Position numbers and translations under genes: made by a program | In this document: piece by piece, positions 1 to 9,933 of the stretch | How positions within the stretch are numbered: the first letter of the stretch is position 1 | How the letters are laid out: each line of letters opens with the position of its first letter | Notes under the pieces: generated by a model | Seen by the model: only the letters and a program-made list of their open reading frames with translations | Told to the model about the DNA's origin: nothing | Database searches by the model: none | NCBI GenBank assembly: GCA_014084085.1 | Contig: NPFB01000011.1 | Span: 60,722 to 114,498, forward strand | Length of the DNA: 53,777 nt | Origin: Hondaea fermentalgiana | Taxonomy: Eukaryota > Sar > Bigyra > Thraustochytrida > Thraustochytriidae | Direction: 5' to 3'

Positions 1-29
1 GGCGGCGAGGGCGCCGCCAAGCAGCGCGT

Positions 30-71
<42 letters not shown>

Positions 72-1929
72 GCAGCGCGAGGCCAAGGAGCAGCGGCAGG
101 AGCAGGAGGGCGCCGCGCCGCGGAAGCAGGCGCGCAGGAAGCGGCAGCGGCGGCAGCAGCAGCAGCGGCGGCGCAGACTCAAGGCGGCGCAGGGCCATGG
201 CGCCCTGGGCATGGGCATGGGCATGAGCATGAGCATGGGCATGGGCCCGAACGGCGGCGGCAGACCGGCGCGGACCCGCGTGGGCGACGCCGTGCGCGTG
301 CAGCTCGTGGGCGCCGCCTGCGCGTGCGGCGCGGACAAAGATGGCCTGCTGCACCGTGCGGAGGACGCCGCCGACGCAGCTTCGGTCGAAGAGGTCGCTG
401 CCGTCATCCACGGGCTCATGTGGAGCGGGGCAGGGACCAAGCGCAAGTCCAAGGCCAGCAGGACCAAGAGCCCGGGCCTCCTCGCGGGCGGCAGCGGCGG
501 CGCTGGCACCCTGAGCGGCAGCGGCTCTGGCAGGAAGGCGCGCAAGAGCGCACCCCGGTCCGCGCCCTCGCAAAATTCCTACGGCAGCGGCACCGCTGCC
601 GCCCCAAACCCTGCAATCGAACGTACCAAAGAAAGAGAGCGCAGCCTCGACGTTGAGGTCGAGGTCGAGGTCGAAGTCGAGGCGGCCGCGGGCGTGGCGC
701 TCCTTGGCCAAGTTGCAGAGGAGGCGCGAACCAAGCTTGCGCTCGAGGAGGTTGTGCGCGCCTTTGTGCATCCCTTTGGACGCCGGATCTCATGCTTTGG
801 CGAGCCCGACGGCCCCACCATCCTCATCGAAAGCCATGCCGACTCGGACTCGGATTCGGACTCGGACTCGGAATCGGACTCTGATCTCGACCCAGACAAT
901 AATAATGGAAACGACGATGGCGCCTTTCGCAGGTATGACAAGACAAATGAAACGAAAGGCCACCAAGGCCTCGCGACAGACCCCGAGACGGACTACAAGA
1001 CGACAATGAGACGCTTGCGAAAGCGTCTGAGCGCCGCACTGGCGCAAGGCACGGAGTCCGCGGCCTCGTTGAGCGGGCGAGTCGCAACCGAGGTGATTAC
1101 GCAGCTCGCACGCATTGTGCATGCGCGACGACGCGAAATGATGTCGAGTGCATCGACATCGTCCAGCGAGCCCCAGCACGGGGCCGCCGAAGACCCAATC
1201 GGGAGCTTGCCAGCCATGGAGGCGGCCGCCCTGATGCTTCGGCACGTGCCACATTGCGGCCCGCGGTATGTTGAGGCCATTCGCACTTGCGTGAGCGAGT
1301 GTGTGGCCAGTACCCTGCCTCACGAGGCCAAGCACTCTCCTGCCGCCGAGTACGCGCAGAGCGCGCTGTGTGCCGCGCTTCGGGCATTTCTCCAGGTCCT
1401 TCGCACGCCAAAGGCTGGATGTTCGCGCGAAGGCCTTGCTGATACCTTTTTATTAATGCTCAACAAGGCCCGACGGCTGCACACTGTGGGTTTACCTGGG
1501 GTCGCGGTGGCGCTTCTGAACAGTTGCATGGCCGAGCTCACCAAGCGCTGCCCCATGGAGACGGCGGGGCGCGTCATTCTTCGCATGACGCGGGCCTGGC
1601 CGAGCGGAAGCGCAAGCATGATGTACCTGGAGCTGGTGGATACGTTTTTGCACCTGAGCAGCAACGAGGTCTTGGCGCGGTGCCCTGTCGCGTCGGCGGC
1701 GCTCTTTCGCCGGTTGTGCTCGCAGCTGCAGTCTCCAAGCGCTCAGGAGGTGCGTCGTGCGCTCGATGTCTTGGACGCACCGCATGTCATGCTGAACTTT
1801 GTCACCACTTCACCAGCCACGCACAAGGCTGCGCGGGAGGCACTGTACAGTTCATCTCGCGCTCATTGGTCACCAAGCATTCGCGAGCTCTGCGAGCAGG
1901 TTTTTGATAAGCTTCTCGACTTTGCTTGA
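1..1929 (+). CDS. PP2A B56-type regulatory subunit-like protein, divergent; 5' end outside window
   Basis: The reading frame is open to the first base of the window, so the gene begins upstream; the GTG at 28 is not a plausible eukaryotic start. The N-terminal half is low complexity: 13 glutamines encoded by pure CAG (31-69), Arg/Gln-rich sequence, a Met-Gly/Met-Ser alternation, a Glu-Val repeat and an Asp-Ser run (about 840-895). The last 200 residues are helical and follow the C-terminal HEAT repeats of B56 (PPP2R5) subunits. The order matches: a leucine-rich helix pair before a WPSGSASMMYLEL segment (human B56 has a WPKTHSPKEVMFL segment there), then a phenylalanine-rich helix, then ALYSSSRAHWSPSIREL near the end, like SLYRNSKTHWNKTI of B56. 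B56 proteins direct PP2A phosphatase to substrates. The match is seen only in the C-terminal part, so this is a divergent member or a relative with another partner. It ends with TGA at 1927-1929. Confidence 0.6.
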
Positions 1930-2182
1930 TGCGAAGCTCTCTATTTGTTCTTTATAAAAGAAGAGGAGAGGGGAAAGGAGAGAGAAAAAAGGAGTCAGAG
2001 AGCCTTTCGGACTCTTTCTTTGTTGGTTGACACGTACGTAACACTTTTACACACATACACTGCGCGCGCAGCATCCTGCTTGCCATGCTTTTGCTTTTGC
2101 TGTTGCTGCGCTTTGATTATATAGCTAGATTTACCTACCTCTCGTTTTATCAAAAAGATCTATTTCGTGGTCACGAAGTGCG

Positions 2183-2228
2183 CCTCAGAGTTAGGTCACC
2201 GCAAAGCGCGGCGCTTTGCGGTCTGAGG
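2183..2228. repeat. Long inverted repeat (hairpin)
   Basis: A perfect 12-base inverted repeat (ACCGCAAAGCGC at 2198-2209 and its complement at 2211-2222) is separated by one base. Outside it lies a further matching pair, CCTCAG at 2183-2188 and CTGAGG at 2223-2228. In RNA it would form a very stable hairpin with an asymmetric internal loop. It sits 250 bases after the B56-like stop codon. A 3'-end structure, a structured RNA or a relic of a small inverted-repeat element are all possible. Confidence 0.7.
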
Positions 2229-2396
2229 GCCGTGGAGAATTTCATTGCTCAATTTGCTCGGAGTAAAAAGAAATCCATCATTCCATCTCGTTGTGGAAGC
2301 GAATACATCAATTTGATGTGAAAACGAGATCTCTAGATGGCATGGAAAATCATGAATTTCTAAAGGCAATCTCTTTCTCTCCTTTTCTCGACCCAA

Positions 2397-2438
2397 GACT
2401 TCGACCAAAGACTTCGACCAAAGACTTCGACCAAAGAC
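2397..2438. repeat. 13-base tandem repeat, about three copies
   Basis: The unit GACTTCGACCAAA is repeated in tandem about three times, with a partial degenerate copy just before it. No function can be assigned. Confidence 0.8.
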
Positions 2439-5345
2439 TCAGGAAAGGAGATAGACCATGGCCTGACGTGAGGCAGGTCACCCACAAAAGTTCCCATGTC
2501 TTTCAGAAGTCGTGGCTTCGTGTTGTCTAGTGGAGATAAACTGCGTACGAGATCGTCAGCGATACCGAAGTCATGAGGCCAGCTTGACTATCAAAGGGGG
2601 GTCTCATGAAAACAAGTTGCCATGATTTGCTCATGCCGTGGAGGAGGGTGCGAAATAGGTTTCTTCACCAAGAGGCGTCACATTTAGTCAAACCAACAGC
2701 GCTTGTCACAAAGAGCATGTCCACTTCAGTGGATCATACAGGCTGTAACTACAGAAATTTATTGAAAGGTCAATTGTGGGCTCGTAGTAGTAAATGCGAG
2801 GACTAGCCTGTAGACGACCTTGACTCCTTGGCCAAGCCTTGATCTTGGCTAAAGCATGTTCCTAGATGTTCCTTTTACTTTGCTCTGCTGCTAGCAACCC
2901 TCCAGGCCGGACCAGTGTGCGTGAGTCTAGGTGGTGCATGTCTCACGTTCGAACGGTGTAGAAAAGCGTTCGCTTCCCAGTGCTTCCGCTCCACCCCTCT
3001 TTCCCCCCAAATCCCCGCCGCCGCTCCCCCGGGGCGATGTCTGGATCCCGGCGAGAACCCGTAAAGGCCGTTAAACGTGGCCAACTGCACGTCTACGGTC
3101 TCTTCCTTCCTTATCCCCCCTTCCCTCCCTCCTTCCCTCGTTCCTTCCTGTGCTGGGATGGCGTGTCTGACCGCTGCCGATTGATTGTCCGTCTACGACA
3201 GGGGCCAATTTCGTTCTTGGAGAGCGGTGTCACAGGCCATGGTGGCCAGTCGTCACGTGAGCTCCGAGAAAGGCCGCCACAAGCGCCGCGACGCAGTTTT
3301 CTTCGCGTGACTGTGAGGCAGAAGCGATGCAGACGTCGAGGCGGACGTTCGCGACTCCGGTGCACCTCAGGTCGACTCGTCACGGTGGGAGCAGCTGTAG
3401 CAGCTGCAGCAGCGAGGTGGGGTGGCAGCGGCGTGGGTGTCTCCTTGCGAGCAGCAGCAGCTGCCATGGCTGCAGACGCTTGCCTGCCTCCTTGACGACG
3501 ACGACGTTGGCGCTGCTGCTGCTGCTGCTGATGATGATGACGATGGACGAGGCCGTCGGCTACGACTCGGAGATTCTTTTCTCAACGGCTGCCACCGCTG
3601 ACGTCACGAGGACCTGAAGAAATCATTGCGCAGAGCAACTTTGGGGAGCGCGCTCACACACACGTATGCGTATGCGTGCGTGCGTTCGATGGGTCGGTCG
3701 TATCGCTTTCGCGCGCAAATTGCCGTTGGGGACGGCCCGGCCGCGGTGATTCTGCCAGCTGCACTGCAGCCAGCAGCAGCTCATCGAGTGCCTGATCTCG
3801 CCCGCGTAATTCTGGGCAGGCGGCCCGAGACGTGCGGTCGCAGAGGGGGGGTCAACCTGGAAAGCGAACCTGGTCGGCGGAAAAGTAGGATGAAAGGGAC
3901 AGGCAACGTGCGCGCGGCCGTAGTAGTGGCCGGCGTGCTTCCGTCAAGCCCTCCAGAAGGAAGGAAAGAAAAGGGTCGGCGATGCGTCCATCACCCGCCA
4001 TCGGAGGCGCTTCGGCAGCGGCCGGCGCAGCGCAGCCCACGGCTAGCAGGCTGACTCATCGCTAGCGGGTGGATGGTTTGATTGGCCGCAAGAGCGCGCG
4101 AAACGCACGAGTTTGAAAATTTTCTCTTTGGACTGCAGTTGTCGTTAGGCCTTTGTGTTTTGTTTCTTTCTTTCTTTCTTCCACTGCAGTGCTTTCCACG
4201 ATGAAACGTGTGCATGCACATCCAGCCACCCTCCTGCCAAGCCAGCCACAGCCATCCTCTGCAGTGCGGCCAGTGCTGTTGCACTGGTTGGCTGTTTGCA
4301 GTTCGGCCCTGTCTACAGGGCCGTTTGCAGCCAGCAGCAGCTAGCTGTGCTGGCTGTTGGCCGCCAGCAACACCTACGAGTTTTCAAAATTGCTCTCTGC
4401 CTCCTAGACGCGAGTGAGTCCACGTCGTCCGCGTCCATCCATTTCCTTGGACCATCTATCCATCCGTCCGTCCACCAATCGTTTTCCTCCGTAGCAACGA
4501 CGCGAACTCGAACTCCGCCGCCGATGGCCGAAGAACCGCGTCCTCGCGCCAAAGAGAGCAAGGGTTCCAGCTGCCACTACAGGATGCGAGAACGACGGTT
4601 AGCGGCCGTTGGGCTCCTGCGGGACGCGGCGCCTGTGTCCCGCTCCCTTTCTTCCTGTGCCAGCGCAACGCAAGACGCAGGCTCGCGCAACGGTCTGAGC
4701 TTCGGGCTCAACGTGCGGGAGGCCGAGGTGGCTGCGGGACGGATGTGGGCGTGCGCGCTTTTTTTTATCCCACATGGACCCCGCACAAGTCGTTCTGCGG
4801 GCCTGTCCACCGGCTTGCGTTCTGCGGTCAGCGGACTGAAGAAACGCCCTGTATGCCCCCATTTAGAGGGTCTGGGTCTGGGTGACCGGGTGACCAAGGG
4901 GGGCCCTCGCGGAGTATTGGGTGTAGCGGTGCGAAACGTGGCGCCTGTTCTCTGGGCGTCTCGCGCGGTCCAAAACTTGGTCCGCGTCGCGCGAGAGGCA
5001 GCAGCTACTGGAGGAGGGGGGTGAGGGGGAGGTGGGGAATGCGGGCGTGGCTGTGTGTAGGCGGCGGCCTCGCTCCGCCCGCCCGCCTGACGTCACTTCG
5101 GCCGTCACTCGTGCTATGTGGAGCGCGCCCGCACTTTCCCGCATGCCGCCCGCAGCGCCCGGACCGCGTGATGCTCGCAGGCGGGGCGGCGAGGCGCGCT
5201 GCGGGCACGCGCTGCGGGTGCCGCGCGGGAGGAGGTCACGTGCGCTGGTCTCCCGGCCGATCGCCGCGCCGCCCTTATTGTTAGTCATCCATGGCCACGC
5301 ACCGCTGCCGCTGCAGGCTCTGTTCGTAGGCTTCGCTCCCGTGGT

Positions 5346-5401
5346 GCAGCAGCAGCAGCAGCTGCAGCAGCAGCAGCTGCAGCAGCAGCAGCTGCAGCAG
5401 C
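5346..5401. repeat. CAG/CTGCAG microsatellite
   Basis: Imperfect CAG trinucleotide array interrupted regularly by CTGCAG, which gives internal PstI-like palindromes. It lies in apparently noncoding sequence. Confidence 0.85.
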
Positions 5402-6676
5402 GTGGCAGAGGTGGCTGCGGCTGCTGCCTGCCACGTGCCAGCCCGCCCTTGGCCTCTCTCCCTCTGCCCTCGCCTGCCTGCCCGCCTGCCTGCCTGCCTG
5501 CCGCGAAAACTGCTCGCCTGTCCTGCTTGCTAGCAGTGCTCGTGAAAAAGTAAAGGCGCCCGCCCGCGGAGAGAAAGGCTTCCTTTCCTTGCCGCCATGG
5601 GATGCACCGCAGAAGCTCGCTCGCTCGCACGCACGCAGGCACGCAACGCTCGCAGGCGCGGGTGCAGACGCAACGCGGCAACGCGAGCTCGCTGTCGCAG
5701 GCAGGTGCACTGCCGACACAGGCAACGCGTGTGCATTCGTTCGAGCCGCGCGCCCGCGAAGAAGGCGCGCAGAATTATGGCCTCCGCGGCCCCCAACCCA
5801 GGCGAGCCTCTGCCTGCGAGCGCCGTGGCGACGACGCTGCACGTGCGACGCGTCGCTGTCGCGAGGAGGAGCAGGGCCCTGCAGGCGGCGACGTGGCGAC
5901 AGGCGTCGCACGTAGCTGCAGCTGCATTGCTGCTGCCACTGCTGCCGCTTGCCGGAGCAGCTCTAGATGCAGGCGGCTGCGGCTCGCGACTGCGACGGAA
6001 AGCGAAACCAAGAGCAAGCGGCCTCGCGGAGGACGTACGAATGAAGGCACGTGCTCGACGCGGCAGCGGCCAGCCATGGCCAGCCAGCTGAAAGGGAAAG
6101 AGACAGGAAAGGAAAGAAAACCCGAGGAAAAGTAGTAGCTAAAGCCACCGTCATCATGATCGGCGAGAGCGAAAGATAGCGTGCCTTCAAGAAATGAAGA
6201 AAAGAAGATAAGATAAGCAAGGTGTGCGCCTGTTTGTCTGTCGCAGTCGGTTGCTCGCTCGGACGCGCGTGCACGCGCCGCACACACCTCCCCGCTGGCT
6301 GCTTGCCTGCACACAAATTAAATACACGCGCACGCGCACGCGCCCGCCGCAGTCCGTCTGCCAGGAGGAGCTGTCTGCTGCCGGCGAGTACGTACTCGTC
6401 TCGCCTCGCCTCGCCTTGACTTCGGCCCCGGCCCCGACCGGCGCCGCCGCGTGGGCGCTGTCGCGCGCCCAGGCCGAAGCGCGAGGAGGCAGGCATGCCA
6501 CGCCAGCGAGGGAGAGGGAGGTCGATCGCCAAAACGTAGCGTAGCACCGCCCGCATCTTCCCGCAGCGCTGACCCACACGTCACCGCGAACACTGCGGGC
6601 CGCAGTAGCCGCTGCGGGCCCGCTGGCCGTCTCGCGAGCGGCCGGGCCGGCTGGCTCGCTACGCGACGCGACGCAG

Positions 6677-6713
<37 letters not shown>
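6677..6713. repeat. (GCAA)n tetranucleotide array
   Basis: About nine uninterrupted copies of GCAA. The same tetranucleotide recurs next to several start codons elsewhere in the window. Confidence 0.9.
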
Positions 6714-7022
6714 GCGAGCAAGAGCGCACTGCCAGCGACGAAGCGGCGACAGCGCGGCGGGAGTCTGCGCCTGCGCCCCGCGGCTCCCTCCCGCCTCCCC
6801 GGGGCCTCGTCCGGCACGGAGAGAGAGAGAGAGAGAGCCCATGCCGCGGGTCGTTCATTCTTTCGTTCGTGCTCCCTTCCCTCAGGCTCCTTCGCTCCTT
6901 CGCTCCCGCGCTCCCTTCCGCGTCAGCGCGAGAGAGAGTGTCAGACAGCGAGTAGCCGGCGGCCGTCCGTCCCTCTATCAGCGAGACAGTCGGTCTCAGG
7001 CAGTCGCTACCGGGCCAACAAA

Positions 7023-7058
7023 GGCAGGCACGCAGGCAGGCAGGCAGGCAGGCAGGCC
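7023..7058. repeat. (GGCA)n tetranucleotide array
   Basis: Nearly perfect GGCA repeats in the GC-rich upstream region of the CCT gene. Confidence 0.85.
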
Positions 7059-7407
7059 GACGTCGCCTCGGCACGCGGAGGCGCAGCCTGGCAGAGGCGG
7101 CCGCCCCGCGCCGCTGCGCTGCTCGTCCTCCGGCCGGCCGGCGCGCCCGGTCTGCTGGCTGCTGGCCAAGATGAAACTCCGCTCGCCGCGCACCCGCGCC
7201 GCCTGCGGCGCGAAGGGAGGCCGACACGCGAGGCGCAGAGAGGGAGGGAAGGGGGGAGGAGGCCGCGAACAGAGCCAGCCTGCGACGGAGCAAGGCAAAG
7301 AAGCGGAGCGCTTCGTCCATGGCGCCCGTCCCTCCCGTCTCTTGCGGCGCTGCGACGCCGGCGGAGACCCGCCCTGCACGCTGCAAGCTGCCAGACAATG
7401 CTGCAAG

Positions 7408-7447
7408 CGAGGCGAGGCGAGGCGAGGCGAGACGAGACGAGACGAGT
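7408..7447. repeat. (GGCGA)n / (GACGA)n pentanucleotide array
   Basis: About five copies of GGCGA pass into GACGA copies. The same pentamer recurs upstream of the magnesium ATPase start (about 50462-50483, opposite strand) and at the right edge of the window (about 53658-53717). Confidence 0.85.
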
Positions 7448-7901
7448 CCGGCCGCCGCGATGGCCGCGACGCGACGCGAGGAGACCTCGCGAGAGAGAGC
7501 GAGAGCGAGCGAGCTTCGTACAGTCGCTCACGCATCCTGCTAACCCAAATACCTCACTTTCTTTCCCTCTTCTACTTTCCCCCACCCCGCCCCGCAGTCT
7601 GTCCCCGCCGCCGGCGCCGCTGCGGGGCTGCCTGCCTGCCCCTTCTCTGCCCCTCCCCTCCCCCTCCCTCCCCTTCCTTCCTGCGTGTTTCGAATTCAAA
7701 CCATCTCTGGAAGCGGCGGCGGCGCGAGCAGAGCGCAGAGCAGGGAGCAGGAGGAGGAAAGCAAACAGGCAAACCAGGATCGAGATCGATCGATCGCGCG
7801 AGTCCGATCGGGCAGGCACGCAGGCAGGCAGAGCAGCGCGGCGCGGCGCAGCGCAGCCGAGCAGAGCGAGCGAGGGAGGAGGGAGGGAGAGCGCAGGCAG
7901 C

Positions 7902-8996
7902 ATGATGGAGCCGCACTGCGAGGCCGCCGCCGAGGCAGCCCGCGCGCTGTTCTACCTGCACGCATCACCGGCGCTGACGCCCGCCAAGGCCGCGGACCTG
8001 ATGAGGGCCGGCCTCGCGGCGCAGACGCCCGCCGCGCTGCAGCTGGACGCGCCCGCCCACGACAGCGCCGAGGAGAGCGACGACACCGAGAGCGGATACG
8101 GCAGCGCATCCCGCGACATGCTCGCCATCAAAGAGAGGAAAAACGGCAGCGGCAGCAGCAGGCACGCGCCGAGTAGTGGTACCGCCGCACCGCCACGCCG
8201 CCCGCGAAGCCGCCGTATCATGCTGCGCAAAAACCGCGACGCCGCCGCATCGTACAAGAGATCCGTCGACGAGGAGGACGCACAGCAAGAAGAGGAGGAG
8301 GCCAAGGACGATGAGTCAAGTCGCGGCGAACATGGCGATGACGCCATGTCCGTGGTCCAGGCCTGCGACATCAACAACAACAACAACAACAACAACAACA
8401 GGCACGGAGTCGAGGTCGACGACGACGATGACGACGACGACGACGATGAGGAGGAGGACGTCGAGTTCGCAGAAACCCGCTCCGAGCCCCCTGGTCTCGG
8501 CGCAGGCTCCACGCCCAACACGGCCCTTGCAGCCCTCCTCAACCTCAACCGCGCCTTTATGCATGGCGCATACCCTTCGGTCGCCGGCCCTTCCTCGACT
8601 TCGGCCTCCGCCGTGGCTGCCGCCGCCAACCTCAAGGCGAACCCGTCGCATCATGGCCACATGGACTCCCTCTTGCAAGGCGCCTCCATGCTTGCCGACA
8701 TGCCCGCCGCCGCCGCCCGAAGGGCGCGATCCAGCTCTGTCGCCGTCGTCGAGAAGCGCTTCTCCCGCGACGCCATGCCTGTCATGCGTATGAGCAAGGT
8801 CGGCGCCTACTCGCCTGATGAGCGCAAGCGCCTCATTGACAAATTCCTGCGCAAGCGCGAGAAGCGCATCTGGCGCAAACGTGTAAAGTACAATGTTCGA
8901 AAGAACTTCGCGGACAGCCGACTCCGCGTCAAGGGCCGCTTTGTCCGCAAGGAGGACGAGGAGCAGCTTCGCGAGCTTCTCGTGCTCTCTTTTTAA
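7902..8996 (+). CDS. CCT-domain protein (putative transcriptional regulator)
   Basis: 364 residues starting at ATG 7902 (MMEPHCEAAAEAA). The open frame runs further upstream, but that part is repeat-derived and begins without ATG. Residues about 296-353 match the CCT motif (CONSTANS, CO-like, TOC1): an R-x-L-x-x-F-x-x-KREKRIWRK core followed by VRKNFADSRLRVKGRFVRK, close to the plant pattern ending R-P-R-V-x-G-R-F. CCT domains are basic nuclear modules that bind DNA, often with NF-Y type partners. The rest is low complexity: an Asn run and an Asp/Glu run (8371-8460) and Ala-rich segments. No B-box, GATA or receiver domain precedes the CCT. A nuclear regulator is a safe inference; its target pathway is unknown. 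It ends with TAA at 8994-8996 and converges on the WW-SH3 gene. Confidence 0.85.
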   Translation: MMEPHCEAAAEAARALFYLHASPALTPAKAADLMRAGLAAQTPAALQLDAPAHDSAEESDDTESGYGSASRDMLAIKERKNGSGSSRHAPSSGTAAPPRRPRSRRIMLRKNRDAAASYKRSVDEEDAQQEEEEAKDDESSRGEHGDDAMSVVQACDINNNNNNNNNRHGVEVDDDDDDDDDDEEEDVEFAETRSEPPGLGAGSTPNTALAALLNLNRAFMHGAYPSVAGPSSTSASAVAAAANLKANPSHHGHMDSLLQGASMLADMPAAAARRARSSSVAVVEKRFSRDAMPVMRMSKVGAYSPDERKRLIDKFLRKREKRIWRKRVKYNVRKNFADSRLRVKGRFVRKEDEEQLRELLVLSF

Positions 8997-9597
8997 GAAA
9001 GTCGCCCAAATCGCGCGCTGCGCGCTCCCCACTCACTTACTCTCATCCTTCCTTTCTTACCTACCTACCTCCCGACCGCCCGGCTGGCCTGAGTTTCCTG
9101 TCTGCGACATTCGCCGGCCAGCAATGCAAATAGACAATCAGGCAGTCGGAAACGACAACGACAGCATTCCTTGCTACGGTCTTCACCGCAAGCCCGACAT
9201 TCCTCACCGCTTCCTTTATCACTGCCAAACACAACATTCTGTGAACGGCTGCCTCCCTCTGCGCTTGCTTCCGAGTTAATGCGCCAATGACGTCCGCGAT
9301 AGCAGCTTGTCCGCGGGAAAGCTAGTATAAGATGTCATTGTGCCACTCATGCTTGGGTTCGCGGCGCGCACGTGCACATTTTTGCCTTGCCAAGATTTAG
9401 TCATCGTTAGTAGTTTAGACCTTTTCTGGTACTGCAATGTTGCATCCCTATTTTACTTTTCTTTTTCTTGCGCTTTTACAATTCTCAAAGTGCTCCCCAA
9501 AAATTGGTTCCAGCGGCGGCGGTCTTACAACTACGAAGCGCCGTTTGCCACGCAATGTACCTGCCAGCTTCAACATAAAAGTATCAGCTGCAGCCAG

Positions 9598-9671
9598 ATC
9601 ATCGTTGAAAGAGCAAGTCGTGGGCCGATGAAAAGTCATCATGAGCATTCCTGCACGCGCTCGTGAAGCTG
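9598..9671. repeat. 74-base direct repeat, copy 1
   Basis: It begins ATCATCGTTGAAAGAGCAAG and matches 9733-9806 with roughly five mismatches over 74 bases, offset by 135 bases. Confidence 0.9.
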
Positions 9672-9732
9672 CCAAGTTCTTTGTCTTGTTTTTCTTGCGT
9701 GGTTTGCAGATATTTACTGGTATCACAGCCAC

Positions 9733-9806
9733 ATCATCGTTGAAAGAGCAAGTCGTGGGCCGATGACAAGTCATCATGAACATTCCTGCACGCGCTTGTG
9801 ATGCTG
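9733..9806. repeat. 74-base direct repeat, copy 2
   Basis: Second copy of the block at 9598-9671. Both lie in the shared 3' region between two convergent genes, so they may be transcribed in the untranslated region of either gene. Confidence 0.9.
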
Positions 9807-9899
9807 TCACTCTAGCTTCGCAAATGAATGAACGAAAGAATGAATAACTGAATGAACGAACGAACACAACAACAAAAACAACAATGATGTTAATCAGGA

Positions 9900-9915
9900 G
9901 GGGGGGGGGGGGGGG
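9900..9915 (+). repeat. G16 homopolymer just past a stop codon
   Basis: Sixteen consecutive guanines on the plus strand lie 18 bases beyond the TAG of the minus-strand WW-SH3 gene, so its transcript would carry a poly-C tract in the 3' untranslated region. The plus strand could form a quadruplex. The length could also be affected by sequencing slippage. Confidence 0.8.
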
Positions 9916-9933
9916 TTGGGGTCAACGAGGCCG

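Larger units (their letters stand above)
1930..4150. other. Intergenic region, no supportable gene (left part)
   Basis: This is mixed-composition sequence with short open frames that overlap on both strands and show no recognisable domain. It contains a strong inverted repeat near 2200, a 13-base tandem repeat near 2400, a TATA-like stretch at about 1953-1960 just after the B56-like stop, and CAG/CTG and GAT-rich microsatellite tracts around 3390-3545. I see no tRNA or other RNA gene. Confidence 0.6.
4151..7901. other. GC-rich, repeat-rich region upstream of the CCT gene
   Basis: This 3.7 kb is very GC-rich and CpG-rich. Stop codons are therefore scarce, and open frames of 200-480 codons occur in several frames on both strands at once. 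Their translations are alternations of Arg, Ala, Pro, Ser and Leu made from simple repeats, with no domain, so I treat none as a gene. Recognisable content is a CAG/CTGCAG tract, (GCAA)n, (GA)n, (GGCA)n and (GGCGA)n arrays, and scattered CACGTG hexamers (for example 5235-5240 and 5432-5437). The right-hand end must contain the promoter and leader of the CCT-domain gene at 7902. Confidence 0.55.
8997..9933. other. Convergent intergenic region with a duplicated 74-base block
   Basis: It contains the 3' ends of the CCT gene (plus strand) and the WW-SH3 gene (minus strand). No credible gene is present. It holds two copies of a 74-base sequence, GAAT/GAAC-type simple repeats near 9825-9865, and a 16-base G run at 9900-9915 just beyond the minus-strand stop codon. 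Confidence 0.7.

Noticed and set aside
28..30. GTG as start of the B56-like protein
   Set aside because: GTG starts are not expected in a nuclear gene, and the frame is open to base 1. The gene is truncated by the window edge.
2815..2860. Sequence resembling the reverse complement of U2 snRNA start (CTTGATCTTGGCTAA)
   Set aside because: Only about 15 bases are similar and the rest of U2, including the branch-site and Sm regions, is absent.
7398..7901. N-terminal extension of the CCT protein
   Set aside because: The frame is open upstream, but the added sequence is encoded by GGCGA and GA repeats and lacks any conserved feature. ATG 7902 starts a plausible N-terminus.
4155..7905. Several 200-480-codon open frames on both strands in the GC-rich region
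   Set aside because: They overlap each other, start without good context, and translate to repeat-derived Arg, Ala, Pro and Ser strings. No domain or biased third-position use supports any of them.
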